A stretch of DNA of 32,014 nt from Xenorhabdus indica (GCF_014467235.1 NZ_NKHP01000012.1:1-32014), one strand, 5' to 3'. Numbered from the stretch's first letter, positions 18,868 to 30,202 are shown. Made by a program: numbers and translations. The notes: generated from the letters alone by a model not told the origin.

Positions 18868-21303
18868 TTATAAGAGTTGTGATAAACGGTTCAGATCTGA
18901 TTGGATTGCCCCGGCAGTCACATCTCGCCCGGCTCCCGGACCACGGATAACTAATGGATTGTCACGATACCAACGGCTTTCTATGGCGAAAATATTATCC
19001 CCCGGTAATAACGAAGCTAAAGGATGTTCTAAGCGCACAGCTTCCACCCCAACTTTCGCCTTACCTTTAGCATCAAAACGCGCAACATAACGCAGTACCA
19101 TTCCCATTTCACGCGCAGCTTCTAACCGTTTCAGCATCTGCTTATTAATAGCAGAACTGTTTTCGAAGAACTCTTCAATAGAACCAACACTGGCTTCTGC
19201 CGGCACAAGTGATTCTACCCGTACCTGATCCGCCTCTATCTCATAACCTGCCTCACGAGCCAAGATAACCAATTTGCGCATCACATCCTGACCGGAAAGG
19301 TCAATACGAGGATCAGGCTCCGTCAACCCTTGTTGCCATGCCTGTTCTACCAGATCACTGAAAGGCACTGTGCCATCAAACTGCAGGAATAACCACGATA
19401 AAGTACCGGAGAAAATGCCACTGATAGACAGGATAGTATCCCCACTTTCCCGCAAGTCCCTGACGGAATAGTTAATTGGTAACCCGGCACCAACGGTCGC
19501 ATTGTATAACCAATGACGGCCTGTTTTTACAAAAGCATCCCGGATCATGCGGTAAGTGTTACTGTCAGATGAACCAGCGGCTTTATTGGCGCTAATCACA
19601 TGAAAACCATAGCTGGCAAAATCTATGTAGTTACTCGCCAATGCTTCACTTGCCGTTATATCCAACACCACCAAATCATCATAAGGATGTGCCCGCATCC
19701 ATAAAAACAGTTCATCACCTTCATGTAGGGTGGCTTCATCATTAAAGAATGCCAATGCCCGACTTGCGTCAATGCCCTGATAGTTCAGCAGGCTCCGGCG
19801 GCTATCGACAATTCCCGCTAAAATGAATTCAAAATCACTGCGGGCAGAGATATTTTTCTGTTCACGTGCAAACAATTCCAGCCAACGTGACCCGATATTC
19901 CCTTTACCAAACAGAACCAACCCAATACGTTTTTCTGCCCGAAACAGGCTCTGATGCAATCCCTGAATCAAATGTGATGTCTGGTTCAGACGCAATACAG
20001 CAACCAGACTGATGTCATCTTCTGCATGCCAGATAAATTCAACCGGTTGGTCTTTCAATTGCTGATAAAAACGGTGGCTATGTAGCGGATTTTTGCATAC
20101 GCCTGCTCCCACCAAAGCCACCAATGATAATCCTTCACGCAAGGAAAGTTTTCCTGGCAAAGATGCATCCTGCAAAACATCAAGGGCACTATTAACAACT
20201 TCAGAGGTATAACAAAGCTGGATCAGATTGCAATCAGCATGCAGCCCCGTTGCCAAAGGACGGATTTGAGCACGCTTTAACAACGAATCGATATCTTTAT
20301 AAATTTGTTTAAAGTTATGGGCAGAAGAAAAGTGCAACTCAATCAAGCAAACATCATCGTGGCTGGTAACGATTTTAGCTCCTGTTCCTGTCGCTAAAAC
20401 TCGTTCAATACGAGTAGAGCCTTGCTCAGGCTGATAACTACAACGTAATTGTAAATCGATATCACTGACAGAAACTGGCTGTAATGTACGGGTATGAAGT
20501 ACAGGAGCCGCCAAGCGAGCCAGTTCGCTGGCCTCATCCAGACGCAATAATGGCAGGAGACACGCATCCTTAACTTTGCGCGGATCTGCACTGTAAACTC
20601 CAGCCACATCACTCCAGATTGTCACTTTTTTAGCGCCAGCTAATGCACCAACCTGTGTTGCAGAATAATCACTGCCATTGCGCCCCAATAGTACAGTTTC
20701 ACCCTTCTGATTACTGGAAATAAAACCTGTCACCACTAAGCGCTTATTGGAATTCTGGACTAATAACTGACTCAGCAAAGGCTGAGAAAGATTAACATCA
20801 ACTTGTGGCTGTGCTGCCCGTTCTGCGCGCAGGAATTGGCGCGCATCCAGCCAGGTGCTAGGGATACCTTGTGATTCAAGCAAAGCGGCCATCAAGCGAG
20901 CGGACCATATTTCGCCATGGCCAACAACTTCAGCGTAGGTAATGTCACTAATTGGTTTATCCAACAGCGCACTCAACCTTTCCAAATCAGCAATAAAATG
21001 TGTGATAAGAGTTTCAGCAACGGTTTCTGGCAATAATCCGCGGATCAACTCTTGCTGGTAGCGCCGTAAGGATTGCTGAACTTGATGAGCTGAAATACGG
21101 TCACTCTGACTCAATTTCAGCCAATCAATCAGTTGATTAGTCGTACTGCCTGCTGCTGATACCACCATCAAGTCACCTGGCTGGCTATAATTCGCCATAA
21201 TATCCGCAACCCGCTTATAACATTTCACATCTGCAAGGCTGCTGCCGCCAAATTTATGTAACTGGCGGCCAGATTCCGCCCCTGCTGTTGCCAGTTCAAT
21301 CAT
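18868..21303 (-). CDS. metL: Bifunctional aspartokinase II / homoserine dehydrogenase II MetL
   Basis: First and third steps of the aspartate pathway, in the isozyme that serves methionine synthesis. The N-terminal kinase domain (about residues 12-290) has KFGGSS at 17-22 and NGSDYSATQ; a degenerate ACT-like middle region follows; the C-terminal dehydrogenase domain begins near residue 455 with the NAD-binding FGKGNIGSRW and contains SANKAAGSSDSN and GAGLPI segments. At 811 residues it matches E. coli MetL. It starts two bases after metB ends, so the pair is co-transcribed and under MetJ. No sign of truncation. Confidence 0.96.
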   Translation of the reverse strand: MIELATAGAESGRQLHKFGGSSLADVKCYKRVADIMANYSQPGDLMVVSAAGSTTNQLIDWLKLSQSDRISAHQVQQSLRRYQQELIRGLLPETVAETLITHFIADLERLSALLDKPISDITYAEVVGHGEIWSARLMAALLESQGIPSTWLDARQFLRAERAAQPQVDVNLSQPLLSQLLVQNSNKRLVVTGFISSNQKGETVLLGRNGSDYSATQVGALAGAKKVTIWSDVAGVYSADPRKVKDACLLPLLRLDEASELARLAAPVLHTRTLQPVSVSDIDLQLRCSYQPEQGSTRIERVLATGTGAKIVTSHDDVCLIELHFSSAHNFKQIYKDIDSLLKRAQIRPLATGLHADCNLIQLCYTSEVVNSALDVLQDASLPGKLSLREGLSLVALVGAGVCKNPLHSHRFYQQLKDQPVEFIWHAEDDISLVAVLRLNQTSHLIQGLHQSLFRAEKRIGLVLFGKGNIGSRWLELFAREQKNISARSDFEFILAGIVDSRRSLLNYQGIDASRALAFFNDEATLHEGDELFLWMRAHPYDDLVVLDITASEALASNYIDFASYGFHVISANKAAGSSDSNTYRMIRDAFVKTGRHWLYNATVGAGLPINYSVRDLRESGDTILSISGIFSGTLSWLFLQFDGTVPFSDLVEQAWQQGLTEPDPRIDLSGQDVMRKLVILAREAGYEIEADQVRVESLVPAEASVGSIEEFFENSSAINKQMLKRLEAAREMGMVLRYVARFDAKGKAKVGVEAVRLEHPLASLLPGDNIFAIESRWYRDNPLVIRGPGAGRDVTAGAIQSDLNRLSQLL

Positions 21304-21305
21304 GA

Positions 21306-22466
21306 TTACCTCGTTACCGCTGCCTGAAATGCATTATTCAAATCAGCAATTAAATCCTGACTATCTTCTATTCCCACAGAGACACGAAGAAGTGAGTCCG
21401 TAATCCCTGCCTGTTTCCTTGCTTCTGCCGACATACCAGCATGTGTCATCGTAGCTGTATGAGAAATCAATGACTCCACACCCCCCAACGATTCCGCCAG
21501 AGTAAATAATTTTAATGCAGATAAAAAGCGGCGCATTGTTTGTTCATCACCATCAAGTTCAAAACTCAACATCGCGCCAAAACCTGTTTGCTGTTGAAGA
21601 GCTATTTCATGCCCTGGATGATCTTTCAGTGCTGGATAATAGAGTTTTTTCACTTGTGGCTGTTGCTGTAAATATTCCACTATGGCAGCCGTGTTGCTTT
21701 GCTGTAGAAGTACCCGCGCAGACAAAGTACGAATGCCCCGCAACAACAAGTAACTGTCGAAAGCGCCTCCGGTCACACCGATATTATTCGCCCACCATGC
21801 CAAGTCCTCAGCCAGAGTAGGATCTTTGGCAATAATTGCACCAGCAATCAAATCAGAATGCCCATTCAGGTATTTTGTGCAGGAATGGACAACTAAATCT
21901 GCACCCAAATCCAATGGCTTTTGCAGCACAGGGCTTAAAAACGTGTTATCAACTACCGTCAAAGCACCTGCTTCACGGGCCAGACCACAGATGTACCTAA
22001 TGTCCACAATACGCAGCAATGGATTACTTGGTGTTTCAATCAAGACCAATTTAGGCTTTTGCGCAATTGCCTGTTTCAGCGCCAAATCATCCGCCTGATC
22101 AACGAAAATAACATCATAAGCGCCACGGCGGCTTAAGCTATCAAACAGGCGGTAACTTCCACCATAACAATCATGAGGTGCTACCAATAAATCTCCCGGT
22201 TGCAAGAAAACGGTACACAACAGGTGGATGGCTGACATACCACTGCTGGTCATCACAGCACCAGCTCCGCCCTCCAGTTCAGCCAAAACTTGCTGGACAA
22301 CATCACGACCGGGATTACCACGCCGTGAGTAATCATGTGCTCTCGGTTCATTAAACCCTGTGAAATTGTATGTGCTGGAAAGATAGATAGGCGGGACAAC
22401 ACAACCATATTGTTCATCAATATTTGTACCGCTTTGTACTGCGACCGTAGCTTGTTTACACCCCAT
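21306..22466 (-). CDS. metB: Cystathionine gamma-synthase MetB
   Basis: PLP enzyme joining O-succinylhomoserine and cysteine to cystathionine in methionine synthesis. Its 386 residues equal the E. coli length. The PLP lysine is Lys198 in SCTKYLNGHSD; the YSRRGNP segment (46-52) and the cofactor-stacking tyrosine segment HDCYGGSYR (98-106) are present. It is the first gene of metBL, divergent from metJ, with four met boxes 48-79 bp upstream of the start. Confidence 0.97.
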   Translation of the reverse strand: MGCKQATVAVQSGTNIDEQYGCVVPPIYLSSTYNFTGFNEPRAHDYSRRGNPGRDVVQQVLAELEGGAGAVMTSSGMSAIHLLCTVFLQPGDLLVAPHDCYGGSYRLFDSLSRRGAYDVIFVDQADDLALKQAIAQKPKLVLIETPSNPLLRIVDIRYICGLAREAGALTVVDNTFLSPVLQKPLDLGADLVVHSCTKYLNGHSDLIAGAIIAKDPTLAEDLAWWANNIGVTGGAFDSYLLLRGIRTLSARVLLQQSNTAAIVEYLQQQPQVKKLYYPALKDHPGHEIALQQQTGFGAMLSFELDGDEQTMRRFLSALKLFTLAESLGGVESLISHTATMTHAGMSAEARKQAGITDSLLRVSVGIEDSQDLIADLNNAFQAAVTR

Positions 22467-22513
22467 AATCTTTACCCGTTTCTTGTTTTCGGAGTCACAA
22501 AAGAATACCCTCC

Positions 22514-22545
22514 AGAAAGATAGACGTCAATACATCTAGACATCC
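22514..22545 (-). promoter_or_regulatory. Met boxes (MetJ operator) of metBL
   Basis: Four consecutive 8-mers in phase: AGAAAGAT, AGACGTCA, ATACATCT, AGACATCC. The second matches the AGACGTCT consensus at 7 of 8 positions and the third and fourth at 6. The position between divergent metJ and metB matches the E. coli operator region. Confidence 0.9.
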
Positions 22546-22756
22546 AAAATAATTTACGGTTTAATAACACAACCCAATCATTACCCCCATTTTTTATGCC
22601 AAATTAGGGCATATTTTGTGAATTGATTAACCATAGCGATATAGTCGATAGGGGAAATATGCTAAAATGCCGAATTATCGACACGAACATAGCTCAGAAA
22701 TAATTTCTTTTATTTCTGATTTCAGTTGCTTGATTTAAAACTATTTAAGGTATCTC
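22546..22756 (+). promoter_or_regulatory. metJ promoter and leader region
   Basis: An extended -10 TGCTAAAAT (22660-22668) lies about 90 bp before metJ, with no good -35 match. Two further structures are seen: a 9-bp hairpin CAGAAATAA/TTATTTCTG at 22695-22718 in the probable leader, and a 7-bp inverted repeat GTCGATA/TATCGAC flanking the -10. The TATGCC/GGCATA stem just upstream (about 22595-22613) is followed by only a short T run. Confidence 0.45.
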
Positions 22757-23074
22757 ATGGCTGAGTGGAATGGTGAGTATGTCAGCCCTTATGCTGAACA
22801 TGGCAAAAAAAGTGAACAGGTCAAAAAAATTACGGTTTCAATTCCATTAAAGGTATTGAAAATACTGACGGATGAGCGTACCCGTCGTCAGGTAAACAAT
22901 CTGCGTCATGCAACAAATAGCGAATTGCTGTGTGAAGCATTTCTCCACGCGTTCACTGGGCAACCTCTACCTGACGATAATGATTTACGTAAAGAACGTC
23001 ATGATGAAATCCCTGAAGCTGCAAAAGCCATAATGCGTGAACATGGGATCGATCCCGAAACTTGGGAATATTGA
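22757..23074 (+). CDS. metJ: Methionine regulon repressor MetJ
   Basis: Ribbon-helix-helix repressor that uses S-adenosylmethionine as co-repressor. The 105 residues are nearly identical to E. coli MetJ. The DNA-contacting beta-strand is KKITVSIP at about 22-29, followed by the helices [20 protein letters not shown]. The protein probably binds the met boxes seen upstream of metBL (22514-22545) and metF (14935-14982). Divergent from metB; a strong terminator follows. Confidence 0.98.
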   Translation: MAEWNGEYVSPYAEHGKKSEQVKKITVSIPLKVLKILTDERTRRQVNNLRHATNSELLCEAFLHAFTGQPLPDDNDLRKERHDEIPEAAKAIMREHGIDPETWEY

Positions 23075-23138
23075 TATCTCCTTTATCTCAAGTCGTTGTT
23101 TGTATGCTGTACTGCGACTTGAAATCAATCAGATATAA

Positions 23139-23173
23139 CAAAAATGCCCGATGGAAAACATCGGGCATTTTTG
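23139..23173. terminator. Bidirectional terminator between metJ and rpmE
   Basis: Perfect 15-bp stem (23139-23153 with 23159-23173) with a 5-nt loop GAAAA; the A and T runs at the stem ends make it effective for both metJ (plus) and rpmE (minus). Confidence 0.93.
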
Positions 23174-23186
23174 TTGGAAGCAAGAA

Positions 23187-23402
23187 TTACTTCTTGAAAC
23201 CTGGAACGCTGAAACGTTTATTAAAGCGATCAACACGACCACCAGTCGCAACGTCACGCTGCTTACCAGTGTAGAACGGGTGGCATGCACCACAAACGTC
23301 CAGATTCAGGTCGTGACCTACGGTAGATTTGATTTTGATAACATTACCACAAGAGCAAGATGCAGTAATTTCTTCGTACTTAGGATGAATACCTTGTTTC
23401 AT
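23187..23402 (-). CDS. rpmE: 50S ribosomal protein L31, zinc-binding type
   Basis: Ribosomal protein of the large subunit that bridges the two subunits. From the ATG at 23402 it is 71 residues, as in the family; the frame stays open upstream but those residues are not protein-like for this family. AGAGG precedes the start. The four zinc-binding cysteines (16, 18, 37, 40) are all present, so this is the C+ form, the one usually replaced by the cysteine-free paralogue RpmE2 (YkgM) under zinc starvation. The leader is about 100 nt. Confidence 0.97.
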   Translation of the reverse strand: MKQGIHPKYEEITASCSCGNVIKIKSTVGHDLNLDVCGACHPFYTGKQRDVATGGRVDRFNKRFSVPGFKK

Positions 23403-23511
23403 GGGGAAAACCTCTGTTAAGGCCGTGTCGCTATCCAGCCCTATAGCCGCCAGACACCACACGTCGTGTTGATTAAAATAAGTTCGGTAATTTTCATACC
23501 AAAGGCGGCGA

Positions 23512-23540
23512 ATCATACAGAATATCGTTTTATTGCGCAA
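23512..23540 (-). promoter_or_regulatory. rpmE promoter
   Basis: On the minus strand there is a -35 TTGCGC (23535-23540), a 17-bp spacer and a -10 TATGAT (23512-23517). A transcript would have a leader of about 100 nt, including a short ACACG/CGTGT stem near 23458-23470. Confidence 0.55.
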
Positions 23541-23603
23541 TGAAATCCACTGATTTGCTATGATACTCTTTGTCATTATATGTTGCTTTAGTCTTGCCAT
23601 TAA

Positions 23604-25823
<2,220 letters not shown>

Positions 25824-25921
25824 TAAAAAAGCAATTGATTATTGCAGTAAAAACTCCAAATTGAACAGAAGTCTATGAAAAAACAGTGGCAATTATTTCC
25901 TTAATTTGCGAAGTAGCTCTA

Positions 25922-25943
25922 AGAAATGATGTATATCACATTT
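25922..25943 (+). promoter_or_regulatory. Candidate CRP site upstream of cytR
   Basis: A 22-bp site with a right half TCACA and a left half AATGA around a 6-bp spacer (eight of ten core positions match TGTGA-N6-TCACA). It is centred at about 25932.5, roughly 62 bp before a start site predicted from the TAAAAT -10 at 25984-25989, which is the class I spacing. CRP control of cytR is known in E. coli. Confidence 0.6.
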
Positions 25944-26020
25944 TTTATGTAAACAAAGTAACGGGTTGAACTGTTAATCGGTTTAAAATGAATTTATTAA
26001 TAAGACTGTAGAAAACGAGC

Positions 26021-26058
26021 CGCCAGTGCTTCCCCACAGGAATAACTGGCGTTTTTTT
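26021..26058 (+). terminator. Intrinsic terminator or attenuator in front of cytR
   Basis: Outer stem CGCCAGT/ACTGGCG (26021-26027 with 26045-26051), inner stem TTCC/GGAA (26030-26033 with 26039-26042), then seven Ts (26052-26058). It is 197 nt beyond priA and 70 nt before the cytR start. It could end priA transcripts, attenuate cytR transcripts from the upstream CRP-linked promoter, or end a short RNA. Confidence 0.8.
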
Positions 26059-26128
26059 ACTTTCGATTTTTTTACTTTCATTTCGGATAACAATCGTTTC
26101 GCTACCTATAGAACATGAGGAGTGAACT

Positions 26129-27154
26129 ATGGAAAAAAAGAATTGCGCATTAGCGACAATGAAAGATGTCGCCAAAGTAGCGGGAGTTTCTACTGCAACT
26201 GTATCAAGAACGCTTATGAATCCTGATAAAGTTTCTGCGCACACCCGCCAGAAAGTCGAAAATGCTGTACTGGAAGTGGGTTACTATCCGCATAATCTCG
26301 CCAAGAATTTGAGGAGAAATGAGTCCAGAGCCATCCTGGTTATCGTTCCCAATATCAGCGATCCTTTCTTCAATGAAAGTATCCGCGGCATTGAAGAAAC
26401 TGCGGCAAAACATGGTTATCTGGTTCTGATCGGTGACTGCAAACACCAACAACAGCAAGAACATGCTTTTATCAATCTTCTCATTACCAAACGCATTGAT
26501 GGCATGATCTTACTGGGCTCAAATGTTCCTTTCGATGTCTCTAAAGAAGAACAGAAAAATATGCCTCCCATGGTGATGGCCAATGAATTTGCACCTGAAC
26601 TAGGGCTTCCTACTGTCCATATCGATAATCTGACCTCCGCTTTCAATGCCACCCATCACCTGCAAAAAATCGGGCACAAACGCATCGCCTGTATCACCGG
26701 ACCAGATACAATGCCACTGTGCCAATATCGGCTTCAAGGTTATATTCAGGCATTACGTCGTACCGGCGTTCCTATCCGTGATGAATATATAGTCAGAGGT
26801 GATTTCACCCATGAAAGTGGTGCTGAATCAGTAGAAACCTTGCTGACCCTGCCAGAACCTCCCAGCGCCATTTTCTGCCACAGTGATGTCATGGCAATTG
26901 GTGCAATGTGGCAAGCTAAAAAAATGGGATTAAAATTACCAGAAGACCTGTCCATTGTTGGTTTTGATAATATCAACATGGCGCAATACAGCGAACCACC
27001 GCTGACAACTGTAGCACAGCCATGTTATGAAATTGGGCATAACGCAATGCTTTTGTTGCTGGAACAGCTCCAGGGCCGTATGGTTTCGAAAGGTTCACGA
27101 TTATTAGATGCAGAATTGCTTATTCGTGAGAGTACTTGTTCGCCTAAAAGCTAG
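26129..27154 (+). CDS. cytR: LacI-family nucleoside-uptake repressor CytR
   Basis: Cytidine-responsive repressor that acts together with CRP at nucleoside uptake and catabolism promoters in E. coli (for example deoCABD, udp, nupG). The 341 residues match. The helix-turn-helix is near residues 11-30 (TMKDVAKVAGVSTATVSRTL), the hinge follows, and the periplasmic-binding-protein-like core runs to the C terminus with LVIGDC, MVMANEFAPELGLPTVHIDN and HSDVMAIGA segments. The ATG at 26129 has GAGGAG upstream. Upstream control elements include a CRP-like site and a terminator hairpin. Confidence 0.95.
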   Translation: MEKKNCALATMKDVAKVAGVSTATVSRTLMNPDKVSAHTRQKVENAVLEVGYYPHNLAKNLRRNESRAILVIVPNISDPFFNESIRGIEETAAKHGYLVLIGDCKHQQQQEHAFINLLITKRIDGMILLGSNVPFDVSKEEQKNMPPMVMANEFAPELGLPTVHIDNLTSAFNATHHLQKIGHKRIACITGPDTMPLCQYRLQGYIQALRRTGVPIRDEYIVRGDFTHESGAESVETLLTLPEPPSAIFCHSDVMAIGAMWQAKKMGLKLPEDLSIVGFDNINMAQYSEPPLTTVAQPCYEIGHNAMLLLLEQLQGRMVSKGSRLLDAELLIRESTCSPKS

Positions 27155-27228
27155 GCAAATAACTACATGTTCAGTAACATTAGGTATCTACTCCTTAATT
27201 TTTTAAATAACTCAGCGAATTAAACACA

Positions 27229-28092
27229 GTGGCACAACGAGATTATGTGAGTCGCGGGCATTCCAATCCCCGTCGGAAAGGTACTGGTAAGAAAAAAAAT
27301 CAGGCTCAAGGACTACCTAAAACGACATTAGCTATCGCCGTCGCTTTGGTGGTCACATTCATTGGTGGACTTTATTTCATCGTACATACTAAAAATGGAA
27401 GTGTACAAGATACACCACCAATCACTCACCAACCTAAAAGCCATGGTTTGCCACCAAAACCAGAAGAACGCTGGAGTTATATCAAGGAGCTGGAAAATCG
27501 ACCTGTTGGTCTGCCATCAATGCAGGAACCCTCTTCAATCCCTAATCAACAGAACAACAGCCCAACGGAACTGACACCAGAACAGCGCCAATTACTTGAA
27601 CAAATGAAGGCAGATATGCGCCAGCCACCAACACAATTGGCTGAAGTACCCTATAACAGTGAGCCAGTTCCTCGCTCACGCGTTCTTGTGAATCCACCAG
27701 TACAAAAACCATCGCCAGAATATACTCCACAGCAAAATCCTGTGCTTCAACAGGAGAATAAGCCATCGGTGCAATTTCAATCACCTCAAACTCAAATGCC
27801 TCAGACTCAAATACCTCGGTCTCAAACTTCCAATGAGACCAGTAAGTCAAAGACAACGCTAAATGAATCCAGATTAATGCTACAATGTGGTTCATTCCGT
27901 ACTATAGAGCAGGCAGAGTCCGTCCGTGCCAGCCTCGCGTTGGTCGGTATTGAGAGTAAGATTACAATAAAAGACAGTTGGAATCGGGTTGTAGTGGGAC
28001 CGTATAAGAGCAAAGATAGTGCGGAAAAAATGCGCAATCGCATTGCCAATACGGGGATTTCCAACTGTATTCTCCGCCCTGCTGGGGGTTGA
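27229..28092 (+). CDS. ftsN: Cell division protein FtsN
   Basis: Late divisome protein that triggers septal peptidoglycan synthesis by FtsWI. It is bitopic: cytoplasmic N terminus MAQRDYVSRG (FtsA contact), a membrane segment at about 33-53, the conserved periplasmic essential helix region LPPKPEERWSYIKELENR (about 74-91), a low-complexity Pro/Gln linker, and a C-terminal SPOR domain (about 212-287) that binds denuded glycans. The SPOR disulfide cysteines are visible in LQCGSF and NCIL. The start is GTG with a weak ribosome binding site. At 287 residues it is shorter than E. coli FtsN (319), mostly in the linker, which carries three PQTQM-like pentapeptides encoded by 15-bp repeats at 27784-27828. 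Confidence 0.95.
   Translation: MAQRDYVSRGHSNPRRKGTGKKKNQAQGLPKTTLAIAVALVVTFIGGLYFIVHTKNGSVQDTPPITHQPKSHGLPPKPEERWSYIKELENRPVGLPSMQEPSSIPNQQNNSPTELTPEQRQLLEQMKADMRQPPTQLAEVPYNSEPVPRSRVLVNPPVQKPSPEYTPQQNPVLQQENKPSVQFQSPQTQMPQTQIPRSQTSNETSKSKTTLNESRLMLQCGSFRTIEQAESVRASLALVGIESKITIKDSWNRVVVGPYKSKDSAEKMRNRIANTGISNCILRPAGG
27784..27828. repeat. 15-bp repeats in the FtsN linker
   Basis: Three adjacent units at 27784-27798, 27799-27813 and 27814-27828 of the pattern CCTCRRWCTCAAAyn, encoding PQTQM, PQTQI and PRSQT in the disordered periplasmic linker. Confidence 0.8.
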
Positions 28093-28115
28093 AAAATCAA
28101 AAAATTCCCCCATCT
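28088..28115 (+). promoter_or_regulatory. Sigma-32 heat-shock promoter of hslVU
   Basis: GTTGAAA (28088-28094), a 13-bp spacer and CCCCATCT (28108-28115) match the sigma-32 consensus CTTGAAA-N13/15-CCCCATnT at all but one defined position. It overlaps the ftsN stop codon. HslVU is a heat-shock operon in E. coli. Confidence 0.88.
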
Positions 28116-28132
28116 TGATCTCTAATAACGAA

Positions 28133-28185
28133 CATACGGTGCTTTAGATAAATAATCGTGGCATTGTCAGCCAAAGTACCGTGTG
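28133..28185 (+). promoter_or_regulatory. Stem-loop in the hslVU 5' leader
   Basis: Arms 28133-28145 and 28173-28185 pair over 13 positions with two G-U wobbles and enclose a 27-nt loop that has a smaller GGC/GCC stem. It starts about 12 nt after the predicted transcription start. From memory, a 5' stem-loop that stabilises the hslVU mRNA has been described in E. coli; equivalence is an inference. Confidence 0.7.
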
Positions 28186-28219
28186 TGCCATCTTCTATTT
28201 TTTAACCAGGGGCTAACTC

Positions 28220-28750
28220 GTGACTACAATCGTAAGTGTTCGCCGTAATGGCCAAGTTGTCATCGGTGGTGATGGACAAGCAACAATGGGTCATACCGTT
28301 ATGAAAGGCAATGTCCGTAAAGTACGCCGCCTTTATAATGACAAAGTCATAGCGGGTTTTGCCGGCGGTACTGCAGATGCCTTCACCCTGTTTGAGCTGT
28401 TTGAACGTAAGCTCGAAATGCATCAAGGGCATTTGACTAAAGCAGCAGTTGAACTAGCTAAAGATTGGCGGACAGACAGAATGCTCCGCAAGCTGGAAGC
28501 CTTGCTTGCCGTTGCAGATGAAAATACCTCTCTGATTATTACAGGTAATGGTGATGTGATTCAGCCAGAAAATGATCTTATCGCTATTGGCTCCGGTGGC
28601 TCATATGCACAAGCAGCAGCCCGCGCAATGCTGGAAACCACCGAACTCAGCGCCCGGGAAATCGCAGAACGCGCCCTGACTATCGCTGGCGATATCTGTA
28701 TCTACACCAACCAAAATCATAACTTCGAAGAATTACCCTCAAAAGCGTAA
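28220..28750 (+). CDS. hslV: ATP-dependent protease subunit HslV (ClpQ)
   Basis: Proteasome-beta-like threonine peptidase that forms the proteolytic double ring of HslUV. The 176 residues equal E. coli HslV. The start is GTG, with AGGGG upstream; after removal of the initiator Met, Thr2 of MTTIVSVRR becomes the catalytic N-terminal nucleophile. The segments [18 protein letters not shown] and [11 protein letters not shown] are typical. It is followed after 11 nt by hslU and preceded by a sigma-32 promoter. Confidence 0.98.
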   Translation: MTTIVSVRRNGQVVIGGDGQATMGHTVMKGNVRKVRRLYNDKVIAGFAGGTADAFTLFELFERKLEMHQGHLTKAAVELAKDWRTDRMLRKLEALLAVADENTSLIITGNGDVIQPENDLIAIGSGGSYAQAAARAMLETTELSAREIAERALTIAGDICIYTNQNHNFEELPSKA

Positions 28751-28761
28751 GGATAGATAGT

Positions 28762-30093
28762 ATGTCTGAAATGACTCCTCGCGAAATTGTCAGCGAACTT
28801 GACAATCATATCATCGGTCAGGATAAAGCAAAGCGTGCTGTTGCCATTGCGCTGCGTAACCGCTGGCGTCGTATGCAGTTGGATGAATCACTGCGTTACG
28901 AAGTAACTCCGAAAAATATTCTGATGATTGGCCCAACCGGTGTTGGTAAAACCGAAATCGCCCGTCGTCTGGCAAAACTGGCCAATGCACCTTTTATCAA
29001 AGTTGAAGCAACAAAATTCACTGAAGTCGGTTATGTCGGTAAAGAAGTTGATTCCATTATTCGTGATCTGACTGACGCTGCCGTGAAAATGGTTCGCCTG
29101 CAATCCATTGAGAAAAACCGCCACCGTGCCGAAGAACTGGCTGAAGAGCGTATTCTGGACGTTCTGTTGCCACCAGCAAAAAATAACTGGGGACAACCTG
29201 AAGCTCAACCAGAGCAATCCTCAACCCGCCAGACATTCCGCAAGAAACTGCGTGAAGGCCAACTGGATGATAAAGAAATCGAGATCGAAGTTGCTGCTGC
29301 TCCTGTTGGTGTTGAAATCATGGCACCTCCGGGTATGGAAGAGATGACCAATCAATTACAGTCTATGTTCCAAAACCTGGCTGGTCAGCGTCAAAAAAGT
29401 CGTAAGCTGAAGATCAAAGATGCGTTCAAACTGCTGGTGGAAGAAGAAGCTGCGAAACTGGTTAACCCTGAAGAGTTGAAACAGCAGGCAATTGATGCAG
29501 TTGAACAGCACGGTATCGTCTTTATTGATGAAATCGATAAAATATGTAAACGTGGTCAAAGCTCCGGCCCGGATGTTTCTCGCGAAGGCGTTCAGCGTGA
29601 CCTATTGCCATTGGTTGAAGGCTGTACTGTCTCCACCAAACACGGTATGGTAAAAACTGACCACATTCTATTTATCGCTTCAGGCGCATTCCAGGTTGCC
29701 AGCCCTTCTGATTTGATCCCAGAGTTACAAGGACGTCTGCCTATCCGTGTTGAATTGCAGGCGCTGACAACTGAAGACTTTGAGCGCATCCTGACTGAGC
29801 CGAATGCTTCACTGACAGAACAATACAGAGCATTGATGGCCACTGAAGGTATGAATATTGAGTTCACCGCTGACGGTATTCGCAGAATTGCAGAAGCTGC
29901 ATGGCAAGTTAATGAGACTACTGAAAATATTGGTGCCCGCCGTTTGCACACTGTGCTTGAACGCATGATGGAAGATATCTCTTTCGAAGCCAGCGAATGT
30001 CAGGGCCAATCTGTTGAAATCAATGCTGACTATGTCAAAACACACTTAGATGAGCTGGTAGCTGATGAAGATCTGAGCCGTTTTATCTTATAA
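28762..30093 (+). CDS. hslU: ATPase subunit HslU (ClpY)
   Basis: AAA+ unfoldase that feeds substrates into HslV. It has 443 residues, as in E. coli. Walker A GPTGVGKT is at 57-64 (Lys63), the I domain lies about 110-240, Walker B FIDEIDK follows near residue 255, and the pore motif GYVG is at about 90-93. The C terminus ends in SRFIL, the tail that docks into HslV and activates it. Co-transcribed with hslV; a terminator follows. Confidence 0.98.
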   Translation: MSEMTPREIVSELDNHIIGQDKAKRAVAIALRNRWRRMQLDESLRYEVTPKNILMIGPTGVGKTEIARRLAKLANAPFIKVEATKFTEVGYVGKEVDSIIRDLTDAAVKMVRLQSIEKNRHRAEELAEERILDVLLPPAKNNWGQPEAQPEQSSTRQTFRKKLREGQLDDKEIEIEVAAAPVGVEIMAPPGMEEMTNQLQSMFQNLAGQRQKSRKLKIKDAFKLLVEEEAAKLVNPEELKQQAIDAVEQHGIVFIDEIDKICKRGQSSGPDVSREGVQRDLLPLVEGCTVSTKHGMVKTDHILFIASGAFQVASPSDLIPELQGRLPIRVELQALTTEDFERILTEPNASLTEQYRALMATEGMNIEFTADGIRRIAEAAWQVNETTENIGARRLHTVLERMMEDISFEASECQGQSVEINADYVKTHLDELVADEDLSRFIL

Positions 30094-30130
30094 TCGGTTT
30101 AGAGCCTGATTCAACAGCAGTAAAAAATGG

Positions 30131-30164
30131 AATGGGAGGCTTACCTCCCATTTCTCTTTTTCTT
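30131..30164 (+). terminator. Terminator after hslU
   Basis: Stem AATGGGAGG/CCTCCCATT (30131-30139 with 30144-30152), 4-nt loop, then a T-rich run (TCTCTTTTTCTT). Confidence 0.87.
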
Positions 30165-30202
30165 AAACCAAAATCTATTACACTGAAATGCTTGATAGCA
30201 AT

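Larger units (their letters stand above)
25824..26128 (+). other. priA-cytR intergenic region
   Basis: No protein-coding gene is seen. In order it holds the candidate CRP site, a TAAAAT -10 (25984-25989), the terminator hairpin at 26021-26058, and a 15-bp-period duplication of the T tract (TTTTTTTACTTTC at 26052-26064 and 26067-26079). A GAGGAG ribosome binding site precedes cytR. Confidence 0.6.

Noticed and set aside
23403..23600. 66-residue upstream extension of RpmE
   Set aside because: It spans the rpmE promoter; L31 starts at [11 protein letters not shown].
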